The notes under the pieces are model-generated. The model made no database searches. It was not told the DNA's origin and saw nothing but the letters and a program-made list of their open reading frames with translations. From Branchipolynoe longqiensis (lineage: Eukaryota > Annelida > Polychaeta > Phyllodocida > Polynoidae), in contig CM059198.1 in the NCBI GenBank assembly GCA_030323885.1, positions 63,452,917 through 63,516,916 on the forward strand: 64,000 nt of DNA. Reading direction: 5' to 3'. A program made the position numbers and the translations under genes. Each line of letters starts with the position of its first letter. The stretch's first letter is position 1. Shown here piece after piece: positions 31,318 to 42,470 of the stretch.

Positions 31318-32320
31318 TGTAAAGTCGACGGCTGGCAGTTTGACTTTTTTTTGTTCAGGTGTTTTTATTGCTCTGAATAACATGTTGTCAGTGCTAATGC
31401 ACTGGTCTTCCAGCCCTAATCACAATTGCCTCTACACAGTAAACAAATCTACAACAATATACAAATAGACAATTACAGGAAAATAAGCAAAACATCGTTA
31501 CATGAATGATAGTTAAAGAACAAGATAAGAAAAATAGAAACACATGCGGGGAGGTAACTAAGTTAGACTAGTATGGTAGGCATTAGTAGGGGTGGGGCAC
31601 AGCTGGTTATCTTTCTAGTAGTAACATACTCTTTGAAAGGGTGATGGGGGATGTAGGGTGGGCCTTTGTGATTGAACTTACGTTCATGGTAATCTCAGGT
31701 GGGGCCTATTGAGTTAGTAAGTACGTTAATATTGATTAATCATGTACCTCAGTAGGATCCAACTACAATCATTTCCAGGCTCATTCCATTGTAGATGGGT
31801 TTTTGATCTAGTTGGCCGCTACTGGTTGTGTAGATAGGTTAACAGGAAATCACTACAGGCAAGGAAGGAAAGCAGATATAGAGTGAAAGGTAGGAGAGTT
31901 AGACCCCCCTCATTTATTATATATATATAATCTCAGGAATCAAGATGGTGGTACACACATGATCATATCCTCCAATCAATAACAGGCATTCCTATATCAA
32001 CCAATGAGAGTCTAGCACCTTGTAACCAAGGCATGGTGTGTAGTTCTACAGTGCCCTGTTGTGGCTGAGTGTGCAATGATCCATAAATAACACTTGGGAG
32101 TGAGGGGGTATGTGAGGAGAGTTCCAAAGACTCTCTCACATATCAATAGTGACCCTCTCTCATGTCAAGAAGTGACCCTCTCTCACTATCTATATTAATA
32201 CATAATCTCCATACTAACTCCAGAAAGGATTACCAATTCCACACAATCCCATATGCCTTTGGTTTTACATACCATTTATTATTATATAGACCATTTGCAT
32301 TTTCTTATAGAATACTTTTT
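31318..32320 (-). mobile_element. LTR-G copy 4 with repeat D inside
   Basis: Left terminus TGTAAAGTCGACGGCTGGC at 31318-31340 faces inward. After the repeat D insertion it resumes at about 31830 (GTGTAGATAGGTTAACAGG) and runs to the ATAGACCATTTGCAT region. The CT-rich segment and ATTTATTATATATA (31909-31928) match the other copies. Confidence 0.55.
31344..31829 (-). mobile_element. Repeat D, copy 2
   Basis: On the minus strand it ends GGAAGACCAGTGC..GCACTGACAACATG, then TTATTCAGAGCAATAAAAAC and poly-A (T run at 31344). It matches 37930-38402 through TACCTCAGTAGG to GGCCGCTAC. 3' polyadenylation implies a retrotransposed transcript. Confidence 0.7.
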
Positions 32321-32321
32321 A

Positions 32322-32490
32322 CACTGTGCTAACCAGTCCTTGCCGTACCCTTGTAATCCTGAGCACGAAGCTAGGTAGCGACAAGTATAAATTTTGTAAG
32401 TCATCAGTTTGACTGAACTGTGATTCAAATTCATGACCTTCCACATGCGAAGACTGCGCTCTACCGATTCAGCTACCACGTCCAGACGAT
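32322..32490 (-). mobile_element. SINE-A 5' half, head type 2
   Basis: TGTGCTAACCAGTCCTTGCC to the head (GCTCTACCGATTCAGCTACC). Confidence 0.8.
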
Positions 32491-32552
32491 AGAATACGCA
32501 GTCTGCTACAGAATGTCAAGTGTTTCGCTGAACATAACGCTAAGTCAATAAT

Positions 32553-32735
32553 CATACCTCTAGAGGGCATTGCTTTTCATCATCAGCTAATGGACATCAA
32601 ACATATGATCAGTCTGACATATTTATTTGGAGGAAACCCGCTGCCGTAACGTAAGCTACTCTTTTTGATAAGCAGCGAAGGTTCTTTTAAATGTACTTTC
32701 CCACAGACAGGACAGAGTGTGTGGTGAGTCAGCCA
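32553..32735 (+). mobile_element. SINE-J, partial
   Basis: CTCTAGAGGGCATTGC, TGGACATCAAACATATG, GGAGGAAACCCGCTGCC and CCCACAGACAGGACA. It ends at 32735 without the tRNA-like head. Confidence 0.7.
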
Positions 32736-33059
32736 CAGAGATGGTCTCAGATGACAATCACTATGTCCATCTTTATTGAGTAGTAAATAATAAGGCAAGA
32801 ACAGTTTTGTCGTGTCCTGGCTTTTTTTGTTGTTTTAAACAGAACATAAAAATGTTGGGTGTCTTGGCTGCATGGTGGACAGTTGGTGGAGCCTATTTTG
32901 TTTTATTATGCTGGGTTCGCCTGGTTTTAGGACCACACATAATGGTCGGTGCTTCATCAGATGCCTGGTACCAGCGCCTTATAAAGTGCTGATTCATTGT
33001 GTCGGATGCACTCAGCGTAAGGGGCAGTGCAGCTTTGTGGTAATATTCCTATGGGATAC
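32736..33059. other. Unassigned interval
   Basis: No gene recognised. The plus frame at 32872 runs without change of character into the CA-rich tract and is not credible as a gene. Confidence 0.5.
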
Positions 33060-33925
33060 TAATACCCGCTTCCCACCCAACCCAACCCCACCCCCACCCA
33101 CACCTACACCCCCACCCACACCCACACCCACACACCCACACACACCCCTTCGCTCCCACCCACACCAACACACGCACACACACTCACCACAACGACCCCC
33201 GCGCCCACACCCACACCCCTACACCCACCCACCCACAATCACCCCCCTACTCCCCCCCACACATACCACACCCACACCCACACTCAACCCACACCCAACC
33301 CACACCCAACCCACACCCACACACTCGCCACAACCACACCCACACCACACCCACACCCCTACAGTCACACCCACACCCCACATTCACACCGACGCCCCCC
33401 ACACACATACCGCACCCACACCCACAACCACGCCCACACCTCTACACCTATACACCCTTCACCACAACCACACCTACCCCCCCCCACACTCACACCCCAC
33501 GCCCCCCACACTCACCACCCATACACCCACACCCCACACACCCACACATCCACCCACCCACACACCCACACACCTACACACCCAGCACACCCTCTTACAC
33601 ACACGCACACACCCACACACACATGCGCACACCCACACACCCACACACCCACACACACATACACACCCACCCACATACCCACCAACACACACACCACGCA
33701 CACCCGCAGCCATTATTTCCCCACTCACACCTCCCACCACACACGCACCCCCACCCCACCCCCCGATCCCATCGCCCTCGACCCACACCTATAACCCCCA
33801 CCTACCTCATCTCCATCCCACCCCCGTCCACCCCTAGCCCTCCTCTCCCACCCTCCCCTCATAATCCTCCCCACACCCCCAGCCATCCACCCTCACCTCC
33901 AACCCCTTCGCGACGCCAGTCTCAA
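33060..33925 (+). repeat. (CCCACA)n / C-rich low-complexity tract
   Basis: CCCACACCCACACC-type repeats with irregular C runs. Complementary strands give His/Pro/Thr or Gly/Val/Cys frames of up to 321 codons, which are composition artefacts. Confidence 0.9.
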
Positions 33926-34089
33926 GCAAATTGGCGAATGAGTGTGGTCTGATATTATTAATATTACTATTATTTACGTTTTCGTGAATAAAACATGTCT
34001 CCATTATGAGCATTGGTTTATGCTAGTAAGATTTACGCTTGAATGTTTTCTTTGTATTAGTTGTGTAGGCGGTCGTAGCATCACATGAA

Positions 34090-34320
34090 GAGTTCAGACG
34101 GAAAAACTCCATAAACGCCAATCCAAAATTTTAATTAAAATGACAGATTTTGACCTGAATGTAATTTTAATTCTCACTAATTCCACTGTTCGTATGATGC
34201 AATGATTATGGAGCAATGAACAACAAAAATAGGAATGTAAAATAATAAATTTTTTGAAGGTTTGATTGCAACGTTTATCTCATTTTTGGGATTGGCGTTT
34301 ATGGGGTTTTGCACCTTTCT
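34090..34320. mobile_element. MITE-K copy 2
   Basis: Inverted ends with the shared core CATAAACGCCAATCC at the left and GGATTGGCGTTTATG (one mismatch) at the right. AT-rich interior. Confidence 0.75.
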
Positions 34321-34331
34321 TTTACAACACA

Positions 34332-34412
34332 GATTGTCAAAGAATAGGACAATTTTTGTTAGTAACTATGTTTATTCTGTTGTATAGGTTCTTTCGTCAG
34401 TGCCTAGACACT
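34332..34412 (-). repeat. Terminal-module repeat, copy 1
   Basis: GTCAAAGAATAG, ATGTTTATTCTG and GTCAGTGCCTAGACACTGGC. On the minus strand this gives the GCACTGAC..AATAAA order of repeats N and D. Copy 2 is at 35693-35776. Confidence 0.6.
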
Positions 34413-34697
34413 GGCATTCTAGCGATTGGACTACGCAATGTTAGCGTTGCATTGTCCGATGATTTTTAGCTTCTGTCATTTTCTGAGATAATATGTGGGG
34501 GTATATTGTTATAATCTACCATACTTTAGTTTTAACTTAAAATAACAATTTCTTCGAATTTAAATAACTTTTATTTTAAATTTTTAACTTTTGAAATATT
34601 TTCAGTCCAACTATGTAAAATTAATGTTGGCAGCATGCCAAAACTAAGACAACATAGGCTTATGCAATAACATATTCTATTAAATTGACTCAGTATT

Positions 34698-35103
34698 ATG
34701 TGCATCGGTCGTAATGCTCGCATTGCGGTTGATTCGTGGCAGGGGAGGAGGACCCCCCCCCCTCCCCTCTCTCATCCTCCCTCCGCTGCCGCCCTGACGC
34801 AACCCCGCCTCCCCTCTCTCCGGCCTTATAGACCGGCCGCCTAGCTGCTCCCAGCCACTCGCCTCTCCTCACTCTCCTGGAGCCCCCACGATCGACATTA
34901 ACCTTAGGTCCTTGATGACTCTCACTTGCTACCATTGTACCTCATATATGTATTCTTCCATTATCCTGATTGCATTAACTGTTCATTATCCTCATTGCTT
35001 CTAATTAATTACCTGAAATTGTCTTATGTTCTCATATTGTCTGCACTTGACCTTCTATGAATAAAGTGTTTTATTCCAACTACTGCCTTCCTCTCCTCCC
35101 TAG
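34698..35103 (+). mobile_element. LTR-L solo copy
   Basis: Starts GCATCGGTCGTAATGC with an imperfect hairpin. It has a TATA-like CCTTATAGACC near 34823, a CT-rich leader and GAATAAAGTG near 35058. The same order occurs on the minus strand of the 532-bp units at 39259-42735. The promoter-like to AATAAA order suggests an LTR or a short retrotransposed gene-like unit. Confidence 0.55.
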
Positions 35104-35152
35104 CCACGTATCAGTATCCAAGTTAGCTATGTTACATCAATTCTAGATAATT

Positions 35153-35566
35153 ATATATATAGTCCCCACTGACACTCAAACACATTTGACTAAGTTGGGT
35201 TGATTTGTTGGCCCTGCGCCAACTGCACTACACTGCAGACAGTATGCATCACCTTTTTACTAAGGTAAAAGAGGGAAACATTTTAGCCTTTTTGAGGGCA
35301 GCTGGACTGTACCACCTCATATAGTTTACTAAATAGATTCTATCAATTATTAATAACACTTTTTGTTTCTATGGGAATTTGTTTCCCTTGACCACAAATA
35401 TATGATTGTGAGCTTCCTAATTTAATGAGTGTCTATTGACACATAATTGATTGTCTGCTTTTACATGTAAAAGCAATGGTTTGAACAAAAAACAAACATT
35501 TCTCGCCGTGAATATGTCCTATGCTGCCGACACGGCATAAAGCAATCACCAATCAATCAATCAATC
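35153..35566 (+). mobile_element. LINE-R 3' end with target duplication
   Basis: Matches the 3' end of the LINE at 52560-53560 (CTGCAGACAGTATGC, GGCAGCTGGACTGTACCACC, ACATGTAAAAGCAATGG) and ends in (AATC)n. AGATAATT at 35145-35152 and 35567-35574 is an 8-bp target duplication. Confidence 0.8.
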
Positions 35567-35692
35567 AGATAATTGTAGTGGTTTTTTAACATTTGAAGCT
35601 TCGTCGGAGTAGGCAACTTTAACTGGTCAATGTTTTCTTTATGCTATTTGTGTACATGGACATAGGGCCAAATATAAATATTGTTACAGCGC

Positions 35693-35776
35693 AGACCGTC
35701 AAAGAATAGCACTATTTTTGTTGCCAAATATGTTTATTCTGGTGTCTAGGTTATTTTGTAAGTGCCTCGGCACTGT
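35693..35776 (-). repeat. Terminal-module repeat, copy 2
   Basis: GTCAAAGAATAGC, ATGTTTATTCTGG and AAGTGCCTCGGCACTG. Adjacent to a MITE-M, as is copy 1. Confidence 0.6.
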
Positions 35777-36665
35777 GCATAGAATTTCCAAAACCAAAAC
35801 AATTAGCTAAATTTTAATATACATATGTACCTAAGATATGGATGCACTCAGTTAGAACTTATCGCCATATAGAAGGGAATACTGCGACATTACTGCAGAA
35901 ATAGCGAAATAGCGAACAGTAGACAGGAAGTGTGAACACTTATTTGTCTCTCATTTTTGCTTGAGTGCAAGTAAATAAGCAACACAAGGAATAATTAGTA
36001 GCATGTGGTGAATAAGGGGTACAATTTTCCTGGATCATCAGCCCATGCTTTTTCTGATCTGTTCTTGAATGAATTTATTGACTCGGCATCAATAACATTT
36101 TATGGGAGACTGTTCCATATATTTATGATCCTGTTTGAGAAACTGTGTTGCCTTAACTTTGAAATGGCTCTGGGTTTTACTAGTTTGAGAGTATGTCCCC
36201 GACTGCCTTCTCTTTTATTCAAGGTGAAAAATTGGTTCATATCTATTTGATCAAAACCTTTCATAATTGTAAATACTTCAATTATGTCACTTCTTTTCCT
36301 TCTGTAGGAAAGGGTAGGAAGTTTCAATTCCCTAAGCCGTTGTTCAGAGGGTAAGTCCTTTATAACTGCAACTAATTTCATTGCACGTCTCTGAACCTTT
36401 TCGATCTCCAGAATATCTTTCCGAAAATTTGGGCTCCAAATTTGTGGACAGTATTCCAAAATTGGAAGCCAATGTTATCAGAATTTTGGCATGCTTGGGC
36501 AAAATTATTGTTATATGTTTGTACTTGAAATATCTCAAAAGATAGCCACTAAAAATATAAGTCATATGAAACTAATGTAACGTACATGAGATTATAACAA
36601 TCAAACTAACCTATTTATCTCATAAACTGACAGAAAGTCAAAACGGTCGGACCATGCAACTTTAA
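35777..36665 (+). mobile_element. MITE-M split by a CR1-like LINE
   Basis: Left half 35777-35901 (GCATAG..TACTGCAGAAA), right half 36465-36665 ending GACCATGCAACTTTAA. Confidence 0.75.
35902..36464 (-). mobile_element. CR1-like LINE, ORF2 C-terminus and 3' end
   Basis: Minus-strand codons from 36459 read MEYCPQIWSPNFRKDI, then EKVQRRAMKLV, LRELKLPTLSYRRKRSD and WNSLP. This is the block that follows the reverse-transcriptase domain in CR1/Jockey-type LINEs. A TAA at 36100-36102 breaks the frame, which then continues in phase with NVIDAESINSFKNR to a second stop near 35993. The 3' end has two TTCGCTAT octamers. CR1 elements are known for short octamer tails instead of poly-A. The RT catalytic domain is lost by 5' truncation. 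Confidence 0.8.
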
Positions 36666-37095
36666 CGTCACCATCAATGCGTGTGGTCACAAATTCGCAC
36701 GCATCCATTTGTGATCTAATATATTGCTAGGAAGTAGAACCCCAAACATTAAGCGTAACTAAATATTAATATGGCAGATAATGGGGGTTCAACCCAGGAA
36801 GTACCCAATTCTGTGCCGTGACACAGGTGTCAATATGCCCGTGTTTATTGCCAATGGTGCTGACCTTGTGGGAGTAGTTTCGTGAGTCTCCGCTACCCGG
36901 AAATGGCGCTGTCCACTCGGTTCCGGTCCAGCTTGGTCGAGCAGGGGGCGCCACTCGTACTCCCAGCTGCCACCGGCTCCCCTGTAGACTTCGTGACAGT
37001 ATAATTTGACTGGCATGTCAGCATAATGTGACTGAGTGGGATATTATATCACGATATCACGAAGGCCAACGACAAATATACATCAGCAGGGTGTG
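36666..37095. other. SINE-A remnants and unassigned DNA
   Basis: Degenerate SINE-A tail at 36666-36755 (ATTGCTAGGAAGTAGAACC) and a body scrap at 37013-37055 (ATAATGTGACTGAGTGGG). The GC-rich middle (36780-37010) has no recognised match. Confidence 0.45.
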
Positions 37096-37473
37096 TAGTA
37101 AGTTACCAATGCAACATTCCTGTCCTTGTTCCCCTCTCTCCACCAACCATGCACTGTGATGAGGTCGCCATATTTAATTATCTATCTATTATAAACACCT
37201 ATGGCCACCACCCGTCCAACCACCCCATGCGCTCCTTTATCCGCTGCCAACAAACCAAGTTATCCACCTTACAAATTATTTGCCCAGCAAATTCAGAAAA
37301 TATATATCAGTCTGCTAGTATTGCTATAAACATAGACACTAATAAAGACTGTACTAGACCACTAAATTACTGAACTGTACAATCCTCCAAGCATAGTTTA
37401 TCCCATCATTACTAACAACCTACTTACTCAAACTACTTCATGTAGTCAACAACAAAAACACATGAGGTATCAA

Positions 37474-37912
37474 TCTTTTAAGCATAACCCTACAAGCCAA
37501 CCACACTCTATCTAACAGAATAAACAAACAATTCTACTAACACTCCATCTCAAAATGTTGTCTCCAACAACATGATAATTATGCAATTCACAACACAGTA
37601 GGCAAACAAATCTATGAAGGGAAACTATGCACCTAACCACTCCGTAATGTAAAGGTATAATCAATACAAATGTTTGTATCTAAGTATTATGACTACAACA
37701 TATAACTACTATTTTTATGTGAATTGTCAAACTATACCGTATATAAGTCTTGGAATGATTAATATTGTTATTTCAGGTGATTTGAGCTAGCTACTGATGA
37801 CAATATCAGACTACATATACATATATTGTAAATAAATGTACTGTCACATTGCTGGAAGACCAGTGCCACGGCGCTGACAAAAGACTTTATTCAATGAATA
37901 GACTATATATAC
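37474..37912 (+). mobile_element. Repeat N, copy 1
   Basis: About 435 bp, roughly 90% identical by eye to 58376-58805. It ends GCTGGAAGACCAGTGCC..GCGCTGACAAAAGAC and AATGAATAGAC. CTGG-AAGA-CCAG is a small hairpin. The 74-codon frame upstream (37149-37373) is not shared with copy 2. Confidence 0.7.
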
Positions 37913-37929
37913 AGAAAAAACAAAAGAAC

Positions 37930-38402
37930 TCAGACACTCAACTCGTAGCGGCCAAGTAGTCCAAACCCCCTAACTACTAGCTGAATGGCCCTGGAAGTGT
38001 TTCTAGCTCGACCCTACTGAGGCACATAATTAAACAATATTAACCTACTTACTCACTCAATAGGGCCCCACCTGAGATTACCAGACAGATCAGTTCAAAC
38101 AGGCCCACACTACATCCCGCCATCGCCCTTACAATGAGTATGTCACCTCGAGAAAGATAATCAGCTATGCCCCCTACTCCCCTACTAATATTGACCATAC
38201 TATTCTAACATAGCTACCTCCCCTTATGGTTATTTTTTCTCTTATCTTGGTCTTTACTTGTCATTCATATCGATGTTTTTCTTATTTTCCTGTAATTGTC
38301 TATCTATATTGTTTTAGCTTTGCTTAGTGTGTAGAGGCAATTGTCGTGATAGGCACTGACAACATGTTATTCAGAGGAATAAAAACACTTGAACAAAAGA
38401 AA
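37930..38402 (+). mobile_element. Repeat D, copy 1
   Basis: Directly follows repeat N. Body with CTACTGAGGCAC, GGGCCCCACCTGAG and TATGTCACCTCGAGAAAG. The end GGCACTGACAACATG, TTATTCAGAGGAATAAAAAC and an A-rich tail mirrors 31344-31829. Confidence 0.7.
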
Positions 38403-38676
38403 CACCACCGAATCCTACAAGTTGATGTCCATGCGTATATTGCTAGGACGTCAAACCCCATCAGGCAATCAACCTGATTTAGGTGCCACTCGTGGCAGTT
38501 AACTGTGTGTGTTTTAGTTCATTTATAATAACCAATGAATACCCGAGTGAAAAGCACAATCCCATTGCTATGTTATATTGATCGATGCTACTTTTGAACA
38601 GATGTAAAGCAGTTGGCTATAGAGAGCCTAGCCTGCCGCCATTCCCTGCAATCCTCCCCGATCCACAAACCCCATT

Positions 38677-38962
38677 AAAGTTGCATAGTCCGATGAAATT
38701 ATCAAATTTTCAAAACCAAAACACTTATCCACATTTCATTCTACATATTCAACTTAGATACTAGTGCACTTATTAAGCATTTGTTGCTGCATAGAAGGTC
38801 AACCAAACCCATCAGTCAATTAATATAACCCGTTACTACTGAAGTCCATGGTGTCAGAGTTTTGGTGTGCTTGCCAACATTATTTTGCCATGTTTTGGCA
38901 TCAAATATATCCAAACTTAGCCATTTAAAATTAAAATTACTTCAAACTAAAGTAAGGTAATG
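38677..38962 (+). mobile_element. MITE-M, left part of a copy split by 3.85 kb
   Basis: ATTAAAGTTGCATAGTCCGATG to CTAAAGTAAGGTAA. The missing right part starts at 42813, in the correct order and orientation. Confidence 0.75.
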
Positions 38963-38965
38963 TGC

Positions 38966-39197
38966 TGTTCTCTGTGGCGGAGTGGTTAGAGTGTCTGACT
39001 TTTTTCTAGTTCAGACTCCTAATCTGAGGGTCGGCGGTTCGATTCCCCATGCCCCCAGCAGCCAATTTGGATTTCCATCGCTGTGTATAACTTACAGCGT
39101 CATCAAAGGCCAGTTGCTCTCATACCATGTCTATGTGGTGTGGGAGGTTAAAAATCCCTTGGGTCGGTAAAAGTGTAGGCTCAAGCTTTCTATCGAC
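38966..39197 (+). mobile_element. SINE-C, 3' truncated
   Basis: Head (GTGGCGGAGTGGTTAGAGTG, GGTTCGATTCCCC) and body to TTTCTATCGACC, where repeat F starts. Confidence 0.85.
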
Positions 39198-39258
39198 CAG
39201 CAGTGGAGTGGGGAAGACCAGTCGTCTGTGACTGGGATTTCCCCTGATTGGGACAACT
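39198..39258 (+). repeat. Repeat F module
   Basis: GCAGTGGAGTGGGGAAGACC, GACTGGGATTTCCCC. Compare 11340 and 59762. Confidence 0.55.
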
Positions 39259-40639
39259 GATGCGCGAAAAGGAAGACACGAGGCGGGAGTGGGAAAAGAG
39301 GCGTTTATTGGTGCGCCTCGGGAAACATACAGGGCAATATACAGAGACAAGGACAGTGAGAAATGCATACAGGAATAAGTACAGAGGCAGGCTATGAGGA
39401 AGCTACTATAGGAGTCTAGTCGGGCGGCCCAGGGGAGGCCCGAGGAGGCAGTCCGGAGAGTTTATGTGAGGGGGGGCGCCGAGGAGCCCTCCACCACAGC
39501 TGAAAAGAGAGAAGTGTGGGAGAGTTGGGTGGGTGGGTGGAGAGAAATGGCGGCGTGGAGGAGGCTTGGAAGGCGAATGGCTGAAGGAGGCCGGCGGGCG
39601 GCCTTATAAGGGAGCGGGGTGAGCAGTGGCAGGGGAGGCGTGAATGCGCAGGCGGGGGGAGGGCGAGGGAGAGAGGTGAGCAGCGGGCGTCGCGCGAGGC
39701 GCGAATGCTGCGCGACAACCCCCGGGCGGGGAGAGGGGGGGAGGGTCTCTTCCTCTCCACGCATCAAACGTAATGCTTCGCATTACGACCGATGCGCGAA
39801 AAGGAAGACACGAGGCGGGAGTGGGAAAAGAGGCGTTTATTGGTGCGCCTCGGGAAACATACAGGGCAATATACAGAGACAAGGACAGTGAGAAATGCAT
39901 ACAGGAATAAGTACAGAGGCAGGCTATGAGGAAGCTACTATAGGAGTCTAGTCGGGCGGCCCAGGGGAGGCCCGAGGAGGCAGTCCGGAGAGTTTATGTG
40001 AGGGGGGGCGCCGAGGAGCCCTCCACCACAGCTGAAAAGAGAGAAGTGTGGGAGAGTTGGGTGGGTGGGTGGAGAGAAATGGTGGCGTGGAGGAGGCTTG
40101 GAAGGCGAATGGCTGAGGGAGGCCGGCGGGCGGCCTTATAAGGGAGCGGGGTGAGCAGTGGCAGGGGAGGCGTGAATGCGCAGGCGGGGGGAGGGCGAGG
40201 GAGAGAGGTGAGCAGCGGGCGTCGCGCGAGGCGCGAATGCTGCGCGACAACCCCCGGGCGGGGAGGGGGGGGGAGGGTCTCTTCCTCTCCACGCATCAAA
40301 CGTAATGCTTCGCATTACGACCGATGCGCGAAAAGGAAGACACGAGGCGGGAGTGGGAAAAGAGGCGTTTATTGGTGCGCCTCGGGAAACATACAGGGCA
40401 ATATACAGAGACAAGGACAGTGAGAAATGCATACAGGAATAAGTACAGAGGCAGGCTATGAGGAAGCTACTATAGGAGTCTAGTCGGGCGGCCCAGGGGA
40501 GGCCCGAGGAGGCAGTCCGGAGAGTTTATGTGAGGGGGGGCGCCGAGGAGCCCTCCACCAAAACGGAGGAGAGGGCTCGAGGCGCGCCCGAGGGGGCGAG
40601 GCGGTGCACGTAGGGCTGGGTGATGGCAGGCAGCGAAGT

Positions 40640-41353
40640 CCTGGGGGCTGGGTGATGGCAGGCAGGCAGGCAGACCTAGGTGATGGCAGGCAGGCAGGCA
40701 GACAGACCTAGGTGATGGCAGGCAGGCAGGTAGGCAGACCTAGGTGATGGCAGGCAGGCAGGCAGACCTAGGTGATGGCAGGCAGGCAGACCTAGGTGAT
40801 GGCAGGCAGGCAGGCAGACCTAGGTGATGGCAGGCAGACCTAGGAGATGGCAGGCAGGCAGGCAGACCTAGGTGATGGCAGGCAGGCAGACCTAGGTGAT
40901 GGCAGGCAGGCAGGCAGACCTAGGTGATGGCAGGCAGGCAGACCTAGGTGATGGCAGGCAGGCAGCAGACCTAGGTGATGGCAGGCAGGCAGACCTAGGT
41001 GATGGCAGGCAGGCAGACCTAGGTGATGGCAGGCAGGCAGACCTAGGTGATGGCAGGCAGGCAGGCAGACCTAGGTGATGGCAGGCAGACCTAGGTGATG
41101 GCAGGCAGGCAGGCAGGCAGACCTAGGTGATGGCAGGCAGGCAGACCTAGGTGATGGCAGGCAGGCAGGCAGACCTAGGTGATGGCAGGCAGGCAGGCAT
41201 ACCTAGGTGATGGCAGGCAGGCAGACCTAGGTGATGGCAGGCAGGCAGGCAGACCTAGGTGATGGCAGGCAGACCTAGGTGATGGCAGGCAGGCAGACCT
41301 AGGTGATGGCAGGCAGGCAGACCTAGGTGATGGCAGGCAGGCAGGCAGGCAGA
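40640..41353 (+). repeat. GACCTAGGTGATGGCAGGCA minisatellite
   Basis: About 30 units. Each has GACCTAGGTGATG followed by one to five GCAG/GCAGG steps, so unit length varies by 4 bp (about 20-32 bp). Nested expansion of the GGCA tetranucleotide inside a larger unit. Minus-strand Cys/Leu/Pro frames are artefacts. Confidence 0.9.
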
Positions 41354-42470
41354 CCTGGTTCCTGACGAGCACGGGCGGGGAGGTAGGGGTGGAGCGGCAG
41401 ATGAGGCGCACCGAGCCTCCCCGGAGACCCCCCCCCACCCGCACCAAGGCGTGGGCGGGGAGTGTCGGGGGCCTGCGTCGACAGGGGGCGGGCGGCCAAA
41501 AAAGGAAGAGGCCCGCCCCTTGGCGAGGCCCGAGGTGCGGTCCGAGGGCGCCGAGGGGGACGCCTGGGGCGAGGAGGGTGAAGCGCCCCGCGGAGATCTT
41601 GAGGAGGGTCCCGGCGTGTCGGGGGCGGTCGTCCGGGAGCCCTTGCCTTGTCCTGGCATGCTTGGGGCGGCCTGAGGAGTTGCAGCGGTCCGAGGTGGAG
41701 TCCGGCGAGGTCCAAAGCTGGGCTGTGGTCTGAGGCGTGAGGTCCGAGGTGCTTGAGGCGGCGGGGGAGGGCGCGCCCCCGCGGGGGCGTGTGCCCGAGG
41801 TGCTGGGATGGGCGGTGTGGCATACGCCGTCCGCCGCCTCGGGGTGGGCCGTGGCGTCCCCTCGGGCGCGGCGGTGAGACGGCTGCCGCGCGGGGAGGGT
41901 CGGGGTCCCCCCGACTCCAGGGCGTCCGGTGCTTGAGGCGGCGGGGGAGGGCGCGCCCCCGCGGGGGCGTGTGCCCGAGGTGCTGGGATGGGCGGTGTGG
42001 CGTACGCCGTCCGCCGCCTCGGGGTGGGCGGTGGCGTCCCCTCGGGCGCGGCGGTGAGACGGCTGCCGCGCGGGGAGGGTCGGGGTCCCCCCGACTCCAG
42101 GGCGTCCATAGGGGCGTTGATAAGAAGAAAGGCGGCGTGGTGGAAGCTGGAGCACGGGCGGGGGAGGGTCCGCCCCCCGGTGCTTGAGGTGGCGGGGGAG
42201 GGTCCGCCCCCCCGGCGACGTGTGCCCGAGGTGCCGGGATGGGCGGTGTGCTCTGCGCCGCTCCCCCGGCGCGGTGTGCCCGAGGTGCTGGGATGGGCGG
42301 TGTGCTCTGCGCCGCTCCCCCGGCGCGGTGTGCCCGAGGTGCTGGGATGGGCGGTGTGCCGTACTCCGTCCGCCGCCTCGGGGTGGGCGGTGGCGTCACC
42401 TCGGGCGCGGCGGTGAGACGTCTGCCGCGCGGGGAGGGTCGGGGGCCCCCCGGCTCCAGGGCGTCCATAG
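41354..42470. repeat. Very GC-rich insert with 180-bp tandem
   Basis: GCTTGAGGCG occurs at 41751 and 41931 (180 bp apart, nearly identical units), with a diverged third start at 42182. A shorter ~59-bp unit (CCGAGGTGCTGGGATGGGCG) repeats at 42225-42350. The 326-, 458- and 483-codon minus frames are Pro/Arg/Ala-rich and overlap in all three phases, as GC-rich repeats do. Confidence 0.8.

Larger units (their letters stand above)
34441..35622 (-). mobile_element. MITE-M split twice
   Basis: Pieces at 34441-34697, about 35104-35152 and 35567-35622 rebuild one MITE-M in order. An LTR-like element (34698-35103) and a LINE-R end (35153-35566) separate them. Confidence 0.8.

Noticed and set aside
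32872..33837. 321-codon His/Pro/Thr protein
   Set aside because: A (CCCACA)n tract. The non-repetitive N-terminal part has no recognised domain.
37149..37373. Small gene upstream of repeat N
   Set aside because: Not present in the second repeat N copy and without motif.
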